From Raineyella antarctica (lineage in GTDB: Bacteria > Actinomycetota > Actinomycetes > Propionibacteriales > Propionibacteriaceae): a stretch of DNA of 64,000 bases. Location: contig NZ_FMYF01000003.1 in NCBI RefSeq assembly GCF_900092135.1, positions 124,001 through 188,000 of the forward strand, written 5' to 3'. A program made the translations under genes and the position numbers. Below are positions 50,499 to 58,920 of this stretch, piece after piece; within the stretch, counting starts at the first letter, position 1, and the number at the start of each line of letters is the position of its first letter. Under the pieces are notes generated by a model. That model was not told where the DNA came from. It saw only the letters and a program-made list of their open reading frames with translations, and did no database searches.

Positions 50499-51239
50499 CT
50501 AGGCTAACGGCAGGCACGAGGTCCGCCAGTCCGCGGGGAGCTCCCAGCGCGGCTGGGGCAGCTCCAGCGCCCGGTGCAGGCGGCGCAGGTAGGTCTCCCG
50601 GTGGATCTCCTCGACCCCGAGGGTGGCCAGGTGCTCGGTGCGCCACTGCACGTCGAGCAGGCGCCGGTGCACCGACCCGCCGGCGCGCAGCATCGCGACC
50701 AGGCCCATCAGTGCCACCTTGGACGCGTCCCGGCCGACCGCCGGGTCGTGGAACATCGACTCCCCGGCGAACAGGCCGCCGTACGCCACGCCGTAGAGGC
50801 CGCCGGCCAGGCGACCGTCGGCGGTCCAGGCCTCCACCGAGTGGGCCCGCCCGGCCCGGTGCAGCTCGGTGTACACCGCCACGATCGACTCGTCGATCCA
50901 ACCGCCCTCGCGACCCGGGTCCCCGCAGGCCACCAGCACCCGGTCGAAGGCCCGGTCGACGGTGACCTCGAAGTGCCGGGCGCTCTTGCGCAGCGACCGC
51001 GGGACCCGCAGGTCGTCCAGCGGCAGTACCCCGCGCCACACCGGGGAGAACCAGCCGATCCACTCCGCCGGCGGCAGGACGTCGACCAGTTCCTCCGACA
51101 GCGGCATCGGGAACATCCCGTTGACGTACGCCCGCAGGACCAGCGGGGCGTCGAAGCCGACCGTCAGCCCGACCAAGTCCTCGTCGGGCCACTGGTCCGG
51201 GCCGGGCAGCGGCGACGGATCCAGGTAGCTGCGGGACAT
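50499..51239 (-). CDS. aat: leucyl/phenylalanyl-tRNA-protein transferase
   Basis: 246-residue Aat, which adds Leu or Phe to N-terminal Arg/Lys of proteins for N-end-rule degradation. Family blocks YVNGMFPMP, WFSPVWRGVLPLD, GGLYGVAYGGLFAGESMFH and LDVQWRTEHLATLGVEEI are present. CATAAT lies 6 bases before the ATG (leaderless layout). It is divergent from the second EcsC gene and precedes the mannosyltransferase gene by 4 bases on the opposite end only; co-transcription with that gene is not implied as it starts at 50494 on the same strand with its own -10 box. Confidence 0.93.
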   Translation of the reverse strand: MSRSYLDPSPLPGPDQWPDEDLVGLTVGFDAPLVLRAYVNGMFPMPLSEELVDVLPPAEWIGWFSPVWRGVLPLDDLRVPRSLRKSARHFEVTVDRAFDRVLVACGDPGREGGWIDESIVAVYTELHRAGRAHSVEAWTADGRLAGGLYGVAYGGLFAGESMFHDPAVGRDASKVALMGLVAMLRAGGSVHRRLLDVQWRTEHLATLGVEEIHRETYLRRLHRALELPQPRWELPADWRTSCLPLA

Positions 51240-51300
51240 GAGGCCATTATGGGTGACTTCCCCGAGCGGGTGGGCCTCCGCCGCGACGTAGGCTGGCCGC

Positions 51301-51975
51301 ATGGCAGACCAGCAGAACGGCGGGCGTGACGAGGTCACCCGGTCCTCCACCCGGATGAAGGCGGGAACGACCCTGCGGACGATCCTGGACCTGGCCATCG
51401 ACGGGTCGAGCAACATGCCCGGCGCCAAGTCCGTGGCGGCCAAGCACCTGCAGAAGCATCCTCGGGTCGAGGAGGCGGTCGACTCGGTGATCACCGCGCA
51501 CATCGCCCTGGCCTCCACCTCCGGCTTCCTCACCAACGTCGGCGGCCTGGTGGTCACGGCGATCACGCTGCCGGCCAACCTGATGGGGCTGGCCGTGCTC
51601 CAGGGCCGGATGGTCGCCTCGATCGCGCACCTGCGCGGCTACGACATCGACGACACCCGGGTCCGTACGGCCATCATGATGTGCATGATGGGTGCCGACG
51701 AGGTGTCCCGGCTGACCGCCAAGGGCAAGCTGCCCGGCTCCCCCCTGCTGGTAGCCACCGCCCCGATCGCCGACTCCCGGCTGAACGAGGTGGTCTCCGA
51801 GCAGGTCGTCTCCAGCCTGCTGACCATGCACGGCGGCAAGACCGTCGGGGTGATGGCGACCAAGCGCATCCCGGTGATCGGCGGCGGCATCGGCGCGGTG
51901 TTCGACGGCGTCGCGACCCGCCAGATCGGCAAATTCGCCAAGGCCGAGCTCGTCCAGCGCCGCGCCATCACCTGA
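51301..51975 (+). CDS. EcsC family protein, second copy
   Basis: 224-residue paralogue of the protein encoded at 26925-27641, sharing the hydrophobic core (GGLVVTAITLPANLMGLAVLQGRMV) and LRGYDIDDTRVRTAIMM. Function is unknown. TAGGCT 6 bases before the ATG (leaderless layout). Its stop codon abuts that of the convergent GH13 gene with no spacer. Confidence 0.8.
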   Translation: MADQQNGGRDEVTRSSTRMKAGTTLRTILDLAIDGSSNMPGAKSVAAKHLQKHPRVEEAVDSVITAHIALASTSGFLTNVGGLVVTAITLPANLMGLAVLQGRMVASIAHLRGYDIDDTRVRTAIMMCMMGADEVSRLTAKGKLPGSPLLVATAPIADSRLNEVVSEQVVSSLLTMHGGKTVGVMATKRIPVIGGGIGAVFDGVATRQIGKFAKAELVQRRAIT

Positions 51976-53262
51976 TCAGCGCTGCAGCACCGCCCACCCG
52001 TGGGCCTCGATCTCGAGCAGGTCGGACCCGCTCTGCGCGATCACGGTGCCCGAGGGCATCGGCCGGGACGTATCGTCCACGTTCAGCGCCACGTCGATCT
52101 CGTGGTGCGTGCCACCGGCCTCGCTGCTGCACGAGACCAGGATCGTCTCGTTGGTGACCGCTCCGACCTCGATCGCCGCCCGGACCAGCCAGGGGTGCCG
52201 GCGCCGTACGGCGAACAGCCGCTGGTACATCTCCAGGATCGGGGCGCCGAGCAGGGAGAGGTTCTCCGGGGCCGCGGGCAGCTGCGGCCGGACCTGGTCG
52301 TCGCCGCCCGCGCGCTCCTCCTTGGTGCCGGTGTAGCCCTGCTCGTCGCCGTAGTAGATCGAGGGCACGCCCGGTAGCAGGGCCAGCAGGACGACCGCGT
52401 GGCCCAGGTGCCGGTCGTCGGCCAGCCGGCTGCGGATCCGGGTCACGTCGTGGTTGCCGACGAAGGTCTGTGGGACGAACGTCCGGCAGAACTCCGCATG
52501 CCGCTCCAGGGCGTGCGCCAGCTCCCAGAAGTTGGTGTCGTTAAGCGAGGACCAGATCGCCTTCCACAACTCGTACTGGGTGACGCTGTGCATCCCGGAG
52601 TGCTGCACGAACTCGGGCAGGTCGCCGTGGATGACCTCCCCGACCAGCCAGGCCTCGGGGAAGTCCGCCCGGACCCGGGCGGTGATCGGCGCCCAGGCCT
52701 CGGCCCCCGGTGCGTACGCCGCGTCCAGCCGCCAGCCGTCGGCGCCGAGGCCGAGCCAGTGCTCCATCGCGCCGACCACGTAGTCCTGGACGAACGGCCG
52801 ACCGAGGTCGAGCTCGGGCAGGTTCATGCTCCCCTCGAAGCAACGGACGTACCCGTCGGACCAGCGGACCCAGTCACCGTCCGGGGTGCCCGGCCCGGCC
52901 GCCTCGGCCCGCCGGACGATCTCGTTGCTGCGCCCGACATGGTTGAAGACGCCGTCGAGGACCACCCGGATCCCGCGCTCGTGCGCCTCGTGCAGCAGCC
53001 GGCGGAAGTCGTCCTCGTCGCCCAGCCGCGGATCGATCCGGAAGTGGTCGACCGTGTCGTAGCCGTGCGTCTCGGAGGCGAAGACCGGACCCAGCAGCAG
53101 GCCGTTGCAGCCGATCGACAACAGGTAGTCCAGCCAGCCGATGAGGTGGTCGAGCCGGTGGTGGACGGTGTCGACGGACGTCTGCTCGGCGCCCAGCGCG
53201 CCGAGCGGATAGGCGTGCCACCACAGGGAATAGTCGACCCACGCGGGCTGGCTCACGGTCAT
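51976..53262 (-). CDS. GH13 alpha-amylase family glycosidase
   Basis: 428-residue TIM-barrel glycosidase. The four GH13 regions are present: DGVFNHVG, DGWRLDAAY (Asp nucleophile), the acid Glu in LVGEVIHGD and GNHDVTR. A short C-terminal beta domain follows (about 355-428). Substrate is unclear; small alpha-glucosides or glycogen-derived maltooligomers are possible. Cytosolic, no signal peptide. TAGGCT 6 bases before the ATG; a GTG two codons in has GGGGG upstream and is an alternative start. Confidence 0.88.
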   Translation of the reverse strand: MTVSQPAWVDYSLWWHAYPLGALGAEQTSVDTVHHRLDHLIGWLDYLLSIGCNGLLLGPVFASETHGYDTVDHFRIDPRLGDEDDFRRLLHEAHERGIRVVLDGVFNHVGRSNEIVRRAEAAGPGTPDGDWVRWSDGYVRCFEGSMNLPELDLGRPFVQDYVVGAMEHWLGLGADGWRLDAAYAPGAEAWAPITARVRADFPEAWLVGEVIHGDLPEFVQHSGMHSVTQYELWKAIWSSLNDTNFWELAHALERHAEFCRTFVPQTFVGNHDVTRIRSRLADDRHLGHAVVLLALLPGVPSIYYGDEQGYTGTKEERAGGDDQVRPQLPAAPENLSLLGAPILEMYQRLFAVRRRHPWLVRAAIEVGAVTNETILVSCSSEAGGTHHEIDVALNVDDTSRPMPSGTVIAQSGSDLLEIEAHGWAVLQR

Positions 53263-53452
53263 GCCCCCAGCCTAGCCACGTGAGCCCGGCCACAATATGG
53301 AACACGTGCGCGCGCCATGTTTGGCCCGACGGCAGAATGTGCGGTGATCGGACACCGAACGCCTCGAATCGTCTTTGCAGGCGTGTCGGTGCGCATCCAG
53401 TTGCCCGGAGATCCCACGAGGTTCGCCGGGCCCAGTATGCCGCCCACCGTTA

Positions 53453-53467
53453 TCGGCCCCCGGCCGA
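53453..53467. promoter_or_regulatory. small palindrome in gltA promoter region
   Basis: TCGGCC and GGCCGA flank CCC in the 260-base region upstream of gltA; TAGGGT at 53480-53485 is a possible -10 box. Two CACGTG hexamers (53277, 53303) are also present. No consensus CRP site is seen here. Confidence 0.3.
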
Positions 53468-53522
53468 TGGCCGCTTTGCTAGGGTCACGGTGGGGCAGCA
53501 ATGACTACAAGGGAGTACATGG

Positions 53523-54809
53523 ATGACCACACCAGTCCTCAACACCGGTGACGGCACAGAGGTCGAGCTTCCGTTCGTCGAGGCCGTGAACGGCGACAAC
53601 GGATACGACATCAGCAAGCTGCGGGCCGCAACCGGCAACGTGACGCTGGACGAGGCCTTCGGCAACACCGCCTCCTGCAGGTCCGAGATCACCTTCATCG
53701 ACGGCGAGGAGGGCATCCTCCGCTACCGCGGCTACCCGATCGAGCAGCTGGCAGAGCAGTGCAGCTTCGTCGAGGTGATGTGGCTGGTCATCTACGGCGA
53801 ACTGCCCACCAAGGAGCAGGTGGAGAAGTTCGAGGACGAACTGGTCCACAACATGTTCCTGGACGAGCGGATGCGCGACCTGTTCCGCTGCTTCCCCCGC
53901 CAGTCCCACCCGATGCCCGTGCTGTCCGCCGGCATCTGCGCGCTGTCGACCTTCAACCGCAACCACGTCGGCCTCGGCGCGGAGGACGTGGAGATCGCGA
54001 CCCGCAAGCTGCTCGCCCAGGTCCCGACCCTGGCCGCGTACGCGTACAAGAACTCCAAGGGCCAGCCCTTCCTCTACCCGAAGTACGACCTCTCCTACGT
54101 CGAGAACTTCATCCGGCTCGCCTTCGGCACCCCGGCCGAGGGCTACCAGTTCGACGAGTCGATCACCCAGGGCCTGAACGCCCTGCTGGTGCTGCACGCC
54201 GACCACGAGCAGAACTGCTCCACCTCGACCGTACGCATGGTGGGCTCCTCGCAGGCCAACCTGTACGTCTCGGTGGCCTCCGGCGTGAACGCCCTGTCCG
54301 GCCCGCTGCACGGTGGCGCCAACCAGTCCGTGCTGGAGATGCTCGCCGCGATCCGCGACCAGGGCATCGATCCGAAGGACTACCTGGAGCAGGTCAAGGC
54401 CAAGAAGGCCGGCATCAAGCTGATGGGCTTCGGCCACCGGGTCTACAAGAACTTCGACCCGCGCGCCGCGATCATCAAGAAGTACGCCGACGAGATCCTC
54501 AGCAAGTCGCCGAACGGCGACAAGGAGCTGCTGAGCATCGCCAAGCGGCTCGAGGAGATCGCGCTGGAGGACGAGTACTTCGTCTCCCGCAAGCTCTACC
54601 CGAACGTCGACTTCTACTCCGGCCTGATCTACGAGGCCATGGGCTTCCCGGTCGAGATGTTCACCGTGCTGTTCGCGGTGGGCCGCCTGCCCGGCTGGAT
54701 CGCCCAGTGGCGTGAGCACAACGCCGACCCGAAGGCCCGGATCTCGCGTCCGCGCCAGATCTACGTCGGCCACGACAAGCGCGACGTCGTCCCGATGGAC
54801 CAGCGCTGA
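53523..54809 (+). CDS. gltA: citrate synthase
   Basis: 428-residue type II citrate synthase, entry step of the TCA cycle. Catalytic residues lie in HADHEQN, SGPLHGGANQ (His) and GFGHRVYKNFDPRA (His, Arg), with the Asp region near the C-terminus. An N-terminal beta domain precedes the core, as in hexameric NADH-sensitive forms. AAGGGAG 7 bases before the ATG. Upstream region is long (260 bases); downstream a strong bidirectional terminator. Confidence 0.96.
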   Translation: MTTPVLNTGDGTEVELPFVEAVNGDNGYDISKLRAATGNVTLDEAFGNTASCRSEITFIDGEEGILRYRGYPIEQLAEQCSFVEVMWLVIYGELPTKEQVEKFEDELVHNMFLDERMRDLFRCFPRQSHPMPVLSAGICALSTFNRNHVGLGAEDVEIATRKLLAQVPTLAAYAYKNSKGQPFLYPKYDLSYVENFIRLAFGTPAEGYQFDESITQGLNALLVLHADHEQNCSTSTVRMVGSSQANLYVSVASGVNALSGPLHGGANQSVLEMLAAIRDQGIDPKDYLEQVKAKKAGIKLMGFGHRVYKNFDPRAAIIKKYADEILSKSPNGDKELLSIAKRLEEIALEDEYFVSRKLYPNVDFYSGLIYEAMGFPVEMFTVLFAVGRLPGWIAQWREHNADPKARISRPRQIYVGHDKRDVVPMDQR

Positions 54810-54822
54810 CCCAGCACCAGAC

Positions 54823-54863
54823 CGAAGGCCCCGGCCCCGCTTCCTGCGGTGCCGGGGCCTTCG
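54823..54863. terminator. bidirectional terminator
   Basis: A 13-bp perfect stem (54823-54835 with 54851-54863) and 15-base loop lie between convergent gltA and the dihydroxyacetone kinase gene. Confidence 0.75.
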
Positions 54864-54879
54864 TCGTACGTCGGGGTGC

Positions 54880-56565
54880 TCAGGCGTGCTGGTCGTGCGC
54901 CGCCTCGAGGTCGTACACCGCCTCCATCCAGCGGACCACCGCCACGGCTCCGGGGTCGGGGTAGCCCTGGCCGCGGGCGCCGAGGTAGCTGGCCCGGCCG
55001 CGCCGGGAGACGCCCTCGACCGTCGAGTCCGCCCCGCTGCGGGCGGCCGCCACGACGGCCTCCGGCCCCTGCGGCCAGGCCTCCATCGCCGGGGCCAGCG
55101 CATCGACCATGGTCCCGTCGCCCGGTTCGGCCGCCCCGAGAGTCGCGATCCCGTCGACCGCGGCGGTGAGCGCGTCCCCCCAGCCGCCGCCGTCGGCGAT
55201 CGCCTCGGAGGCCCGCAACAGTCCCATCGCGTACAACGCGCCCGAGCTGCCGCCCACCTCGCGGCGGACGACCTCGGACAGGTGCCGCAGCAGGTAGCCG
55301 GCGTCGCCCTCGGCCGGGTCGGCGAGCCACCCGTACGCCCCGCGGGCCAGGGCCTGGCCCAGGTCGCCGTCACCGACCTGCCGGTCAAGCCGGGTCAGCT
55401 CGGTCTCGCTGTCGAGCAGGGCCTGGCAGGCCGCGTCGATCGCCGCCCGGACGTGCGGGTCCGGCTCGCCCGGCGCGTCCTCGCCGATCTCGTGCGGCGG
55501 TCCCTCGACCGTCGCCAGCTCCGGCGGCCCGGCGACGCCGCGGCCGGGCCAGGCGAGCACCGCGGTGGGGGCATCCAGTGCCTCGACCACCGAGTCGCCG
55601 TCCGCATCGTCCAGCGGCAGCAGGGTGACCGAGACGCCGGCCATGTCGAGGCTGGTCATCACCTCCCCGGCGTACAGGCGGACCAGCCGGATCCGACGGA
55701 GCGCGAGCTCGCGGGCCACCGCCCGGGCGGCGATCGCCAGCTCCATCTGCGGCGTGGCTCCGGAGCCGCCGACCAGGGCGACGACGCTGGCCCCGGCGCG
55801 GATGCCGTGCTCGGTGGCGATCCGGGAGATCAGGATGTGCACCAGCTTGTCGGCGGGGGCCTTGCGGATCCGCCGGACGCCCGGCTCGCCGTGGATACCG
55901 AGCCCGAGCTCGGCCTCGTCCTCGCCGAGTTCGAAGCTCGGGGCGGACGCGCCGGGGACGGTCAGGGCGGACAGGCCGAGGTTCATCGTGCCGATCCGGC
56001 CGACGACCGCCGACGCGGCGTCCCGGACCTCCTCCAGCGGGCGGCCCTGTTCGGCCAGCGCCCCGGCGACCTTCTCGACCAGCACGGTGCCGGCCAGGCC
56101 GCGACGGCCGGCGTTGTCCTCGCTCTCGGCCAGGGAGACGTCGTCGTTGACCAGCACGGTCTCGACCCGGTAGCCCTCGGCAATGGCCAGCTCGGCGCCG
56201 AGCTGGAAGTTCAGCCGGTCGCCGGTGTAGTTCTTCACCACCAGCAGGCAGCCGGCTGCGCCGGAGACCGCCCGGATGGCCGCGTGGACGGCATCGGGCC
56301 CGGGCGAGGAGAAGACGCCGCCGGTGACGGCGGCGGTGAGCATCCCGGCGCCGACGAAGCCGCCGTCCGAGGGTTCGTGACCGGCTCCACCGCCGGAGAT
56401 CACGGCGACGGGGACGGCCGGATCCGAGGGGCCGTGGGCGAGTCTGTCGACGCGCACCACTGTCGTACGGTCCTCGAGAAGGCGCAGCCCGGGCTGCAAC
56501 AGGACGAGGCCCTCAAGCGATTCCTGCACGACGTCGTGCGGGTCATTCACGAGCTTGCTGACCAT
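54880..56565 (-). CDS. dihydroxyacetone kinase, DhaK-DhaL fusion
   Basis: 561-residue ATP-dependent kinase making dihydroxyacetone phosphate. The DhaK part (1-325) has GGGAGHEPSDGGFVGAG and the substrate-linking His in GLGIHGEPG; the DhaL part (about 365-555) has the metal-binding VGDGDLG and GGSSGALY for ADP/ATP. The single-chain form uses ATP directly, and no PTS phosphodonor gene is nearby. Upstream gap to the next gene is 19 bases on the same strand (56585), so they may be co-transcribed. Confidence 0.93.
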   Translation of the reverse strand: MVSKLVNDPHDVVQESLEGLVLLQPGLRLLEDRTTVVRVDRLAHGPSDPAVPVAVISGGGAGHEPSDGGFVGAGMLTAAVTGGVFSSPGPDAVHAAIRAVSGAAGCLLVVKNYTGDRLNFQLGAELAIAEGYRVETVLVNDDVSLAESEDNAGRRGLAGTVLVEKVAGALAEQGRPLEEVRDAASAVVGRIGTMNLGLSALTVPGASAPSFELGEDEAELGLGIHGEPGVRRIRKAPADKLVHILISRIATEHGIRAGASVVALVGGSGATPQMELAIAARAVARELALRRIRLVRLYAGEVMTSLDMAGVSVTLLPLDDADGDSVVEALDAPTAVLAWPGRGVAGPPELATVEGPPHEIGEDAPGEPDPHVRAAIDAACQALLDSETELTRLDRQVGDGDLGQALARGAYGWLADPAEGDAGYLLRHLSEVVRREVGGSSGALYAMGLLRASEAIADGGGWGDALTAAVDGIATLGAAEPGDGTMVDALAPAMEAWPQGPEAVVAAARSGADSTVEGVSRRGRASYLGARGQGYPDPGAVAVVRWMEAVYDLEAAHDQHA

Positions 56566-56584
56566 GCCTCCCAGTCAAACACAA

Positions 56585-56896
56585 TCATCGCGGGACGATG
56601 AGCCATTCGCCGCGCACCCGGCGGCTCAACCGGATCCGGTCGAAGGTCGCCACCGTCCCCACCGCCCGCTCGACGTGCGCCAGCACGGCCCGCGCCCGGA
56701 CGTCCTCCTCGGCCCGACCGGTCGGATCGATGCTGAACCGGACCACCACCCAGGGCTGCCGGTCCTCCATCACCAGGTCCGGCTTGTCGAGGTGGGCGAC
56801 CTCCCGGACCGCCCGGGCGGCCACGTCGATGACCGCCGAGGGCCGGTGCCCGGGGCGTACGTCGGTGACCTGGAGCGCGACGCGGTAGGAGGGCAT
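56585..56896 (-). CDS. small conserved hypothetical protein
   Basis: 103-residue soluble protein with alternating beta strands and one helix; I do not recognise a family. It begins PSYRVALQVTDVRPGHRP and ends GEWLIVPR. The ATG at 56896 follows TACGGT with a 7-base gap, so a leaderless start; a GTG 10 codons upstream is less likely. It is divergent from mug over 32 bases. It precedes the dihydroxyacetone kinase gene. Confidence 0.6.
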   Translation of the reverse strand: MPSYRVALQVTDVRPGHRPSAVIDVAARAVREVAHLDKPDLVMEDRQPWVVVRFSIDPTGRAEEDVRARAVLAHVERAVGTVATFDRIRLSRRVRGEWLIVPR

Positions 56897-56928
56897 GCCC
56901 AGCACCGTAGCCGGTCTATCGTGCACGG

Positions 56929-57504
56929 GTGAGCACCGCGCAGCCCGTACCCCACCAACCCGTACCCGACCTGCTGCCCGACGACCTGCGGCTGCTCTTC
57001 GTCGGGATCAACCCCGGCCTCTGGTCGGCGGCGACCGGGGCGCACTTCGCGCGGCCGGGCAACCGCTTCTGGCCCGCGCTCGCGCTGGCCGGGATCACCG
57101 AGCACCCGGTCGACTGCAAGGAGGGCATGAGTGAGGCCGACCGGCGCCATGTGGAGGGCCGCGGGGTCGGCATCACCAACTTCGTCAGCCGCGCCTCCGC
57201 CCGGGCCGACGAGCTCAGCACCCAGGAGATCCGCGACGGGGCCGTACGACTGCAGCGATTCGTCGCCGAGCACCACCCGCGGGTGGTCGCCATCGTCGGG
57301 CTGGGCGCCTACCGCACCGGCTTCCGCCGCCCCCGCGCGCGGGCCGGCCGGCAGCCCGAGCTCCTGGCCGGAGCGGAACTGTGGGTGCTGCCGAACCCGT
57401 CGGGCCTGAACGCGCACGAGACCGTGGCCAGCCTGGCCGAGGCGTACGGGGCCGCCGCCGACGCCGCGGGGATCGAGCGCCGGCCTCAGCGCGCGACGCG
57501 GTAG
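56929..57504 (+). CDS. mug: G/U mismatch-specific DNA glycosylase
   Basis: 191-residue uracil-DNA glycosylase superfamily member. The GINPGLWSA active-site loop with Asn, PGNRFWPAL, and LPNPSGLNAH are conserved. Repairs uracil or thymine mispaired with guanine. The GTG start has TATCGT 6 bases upstream and no ribosome site: leaderless. Its last 19 bases overlap the convergent MFS gene. Confidence 0.93.
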   Translation: MSTAQPVPHQPVPDLLPDDLRLLFVGINPGLWSAATGAHFARPGNRFWPALALAGITEHPVDCKEGMSEADRRHVEGRGVGITNFVSRASARADELSTQEIRDGAVRLQRFVAEHHPRVVAIVGLGAYRTGFRRPRARAGRQPELLAGAELWVLPNPSGLNAHETVASLAEAYGAAADAAGIERRPQRATR

Positions 57505-58745
57505 CGGACGAAGGCCGGTACCAGCAGCGCGGCCAGCACCACGCCGATGACCACCAGGGCCCCACCGCCGGTGGTCGCGACGACCGTTCCGACGACCGCC
57601 GCGGCCGCCCCGTGCAGCGTGTCGGCCATCCGGGGCCCGCCGGCCACCACGACGATGAAGATGCCCTGCAGCCGCCCGCGGACCTCGTCGCTGGCGGCCT
57701 CCTGCAGGATCGTCTGGCGGAAGGCCGCCGAGGCCATGTCCGCGGCGCCGCCGAGGGCGAGCATCGCCAGCGCGGGCAGCAGCAGTCCCTGCCAGACGAA
57801 GAGGCCGAAGCCGACCATGGCACCGCCCCACACGACGATGCACAGCACCACTGCCCGGCCCTGGCGCGAGACCCGGGAGATCCAGCCGGAGAGGATCCCG
57901 CCGAGCAGGGCTCCGGCCGGGATCGCGGCGAACAGCAGGGCAAACGCCAGGCCGCCCTCGCTGGGGCCGCCGAACGACTCGTGCGCCATCTGCGGGAACA
58001 GCGCCCGCGGCATCCCGAACATCATCGCGATCACGTCGACCAGGAACGACATCATCAGCACCGGCTGGGCGCGCAGGTAGCTGAACCCCTCGACCACCGA
58101 CCGCAGCCCGGGCACGCCTGCTGGGGCGGAGGTCGGCGCGGAGGCCGGGGGCAGTGCCGGCAACCGGACCGCGGCCCACAGTGTCGCCAGCAGGAAGACG
58201 GTGTCGGCCAGGTACAGCCAGGAGAAGCCGAGCACCGGGATCAGCGCACCACCGACCAGCGGACCCGCGATCGCCCCGAACTGCATCACCGTCATGTTCA
58301 GCGAGTTCGCCGCCGGCAACTGCCCGCGCGGCAGCAGCCGGGGCAGGATGGACGTACGGGTGGGCTGGTTGATCGCGAAGAACGCCTGTTGGAGGGCGAA
58401 GATGGTCAGGATCAGCCAGACGTTGCCGACGTCCGTCGCCGCCTGCAGCCAGAACATCGCGGCGGTCAGGATCAGGCCGATGGTGGACAGCACCATCAGC
58501 AGGCGACGGTCCATGAAGTCGGCCAGTGCCCCGCCCCAGAGCCCGAACACCACCAGCGGGACCAGGCCGAACAGGCCGGTCAGGCCGACGTACGCCGAGT
58601 TGCCGGTGAGGGCGTAGAGCTGGGCCGGGACCGCCACCACGGTGAGCTGGGCGCCGATGACGGTGATGATGTTGGCGGTCCAGAGCCGCCGGAAGTGGGG
58701 ATCGTGCAGGGGTCGGGTGTCCGCGAAGAGCGCGCGAACCCCCAT
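57486..58745 (-). CDS. MFS transporter (EntS/MFS_3 type)
   Basis: 419-residue transporter with about 12 helices and the loop 2-3 motif GGALADFMDRR. The pattern resembles EntS-type exporters; substrate is unknown. GGAGG stands 4 bases before the ATG, which lies 23 bases after the 3' end of tRNA-Gly(TCC) on the same strand, so it may be expressed from the tRNA promoter. Confidence 0.85.
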   Translation of the reverse strand: MGVRALFADTRPLHDPHFRRLWTANIITVIGAQLTVVAVPAQLYALTGNSAYVGLTGLFGLVPLVVFGLWGGALADFMDRRLLMVLSTIGLILTAAMFWLQAATDVGNVWLILTIFALQQAFFAINQPTRTSILPRLLPRGQLPAANSLNMTVMQFGAIAGPLVGGALIPVLGFSWLYLADTVFLLATLWAAVRLPALPPASAPTSAPAGVPGLRSVVEGFSYLRAQPVLMMSFLVDVIAMMFGMPRALFPQMAHESFGGPSEGGLAFALLFAAIPAGALLGGILSGWISRVSRQGRAVVLCIVVWGGAMVGFGLFVWQGLLLPALAMLALGGAADMASAAFRQTILQEAASDEVRGRLQGIFIVVVAGGPRMADTLHGAAAAVVGTVVATTGGGALVVIGVVLAALLVPAFVRYRVAR

Positions 58746-58768
58746 GCCACCTCCGCCCCGGACAACAG

Positions 58769-58842
58769 TGGAGCGGGCGCAAGGACTCGAACCTTGTTCT
58801 CCACACAGGAAGTGTGGCGCCTCACCCATAGGCCTCACCCGC
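58769..58842 (-). tRNA. tRNA-Gly (anticodon TCC)
   Basis: The acceptor GCGGGTG pairs with CGCCCGC (one G-U), D arm GCCT/AGGC, and the anticodon loop CTTCCTG reads TCC. CCA is encoded at 58769-58771. Confidence 0.93.
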
Positions 58843-58868
58843 AGTGCACCCCGGAGGGTGCTGGCGCC

Positions 58869-58897
58869 ACGTTACCCGTTGGGCGCCGCGACGCAAA
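58869..58897 (-). promoter_or_regulatory. promoter of tRNA-Gly
   Basis: On the minus strand TTTGCG (58897-58892) and TAACGT (58874-58869) are spaced 17 bases, placing the start about 20 bases before the tRNA 5' end. Confidence 0.55.
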
Positions 58898-58920
58898 GTC
58901 GGTGACCGTTCCCCGGTCGG

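Noticed and set aside
53277-53308. Pair of CACGTG hexamers between amylase and gltA
   Set aside because: Common hexamer in GC-rich DNA; no supporting spacing or partner regulator, so not called an operator.
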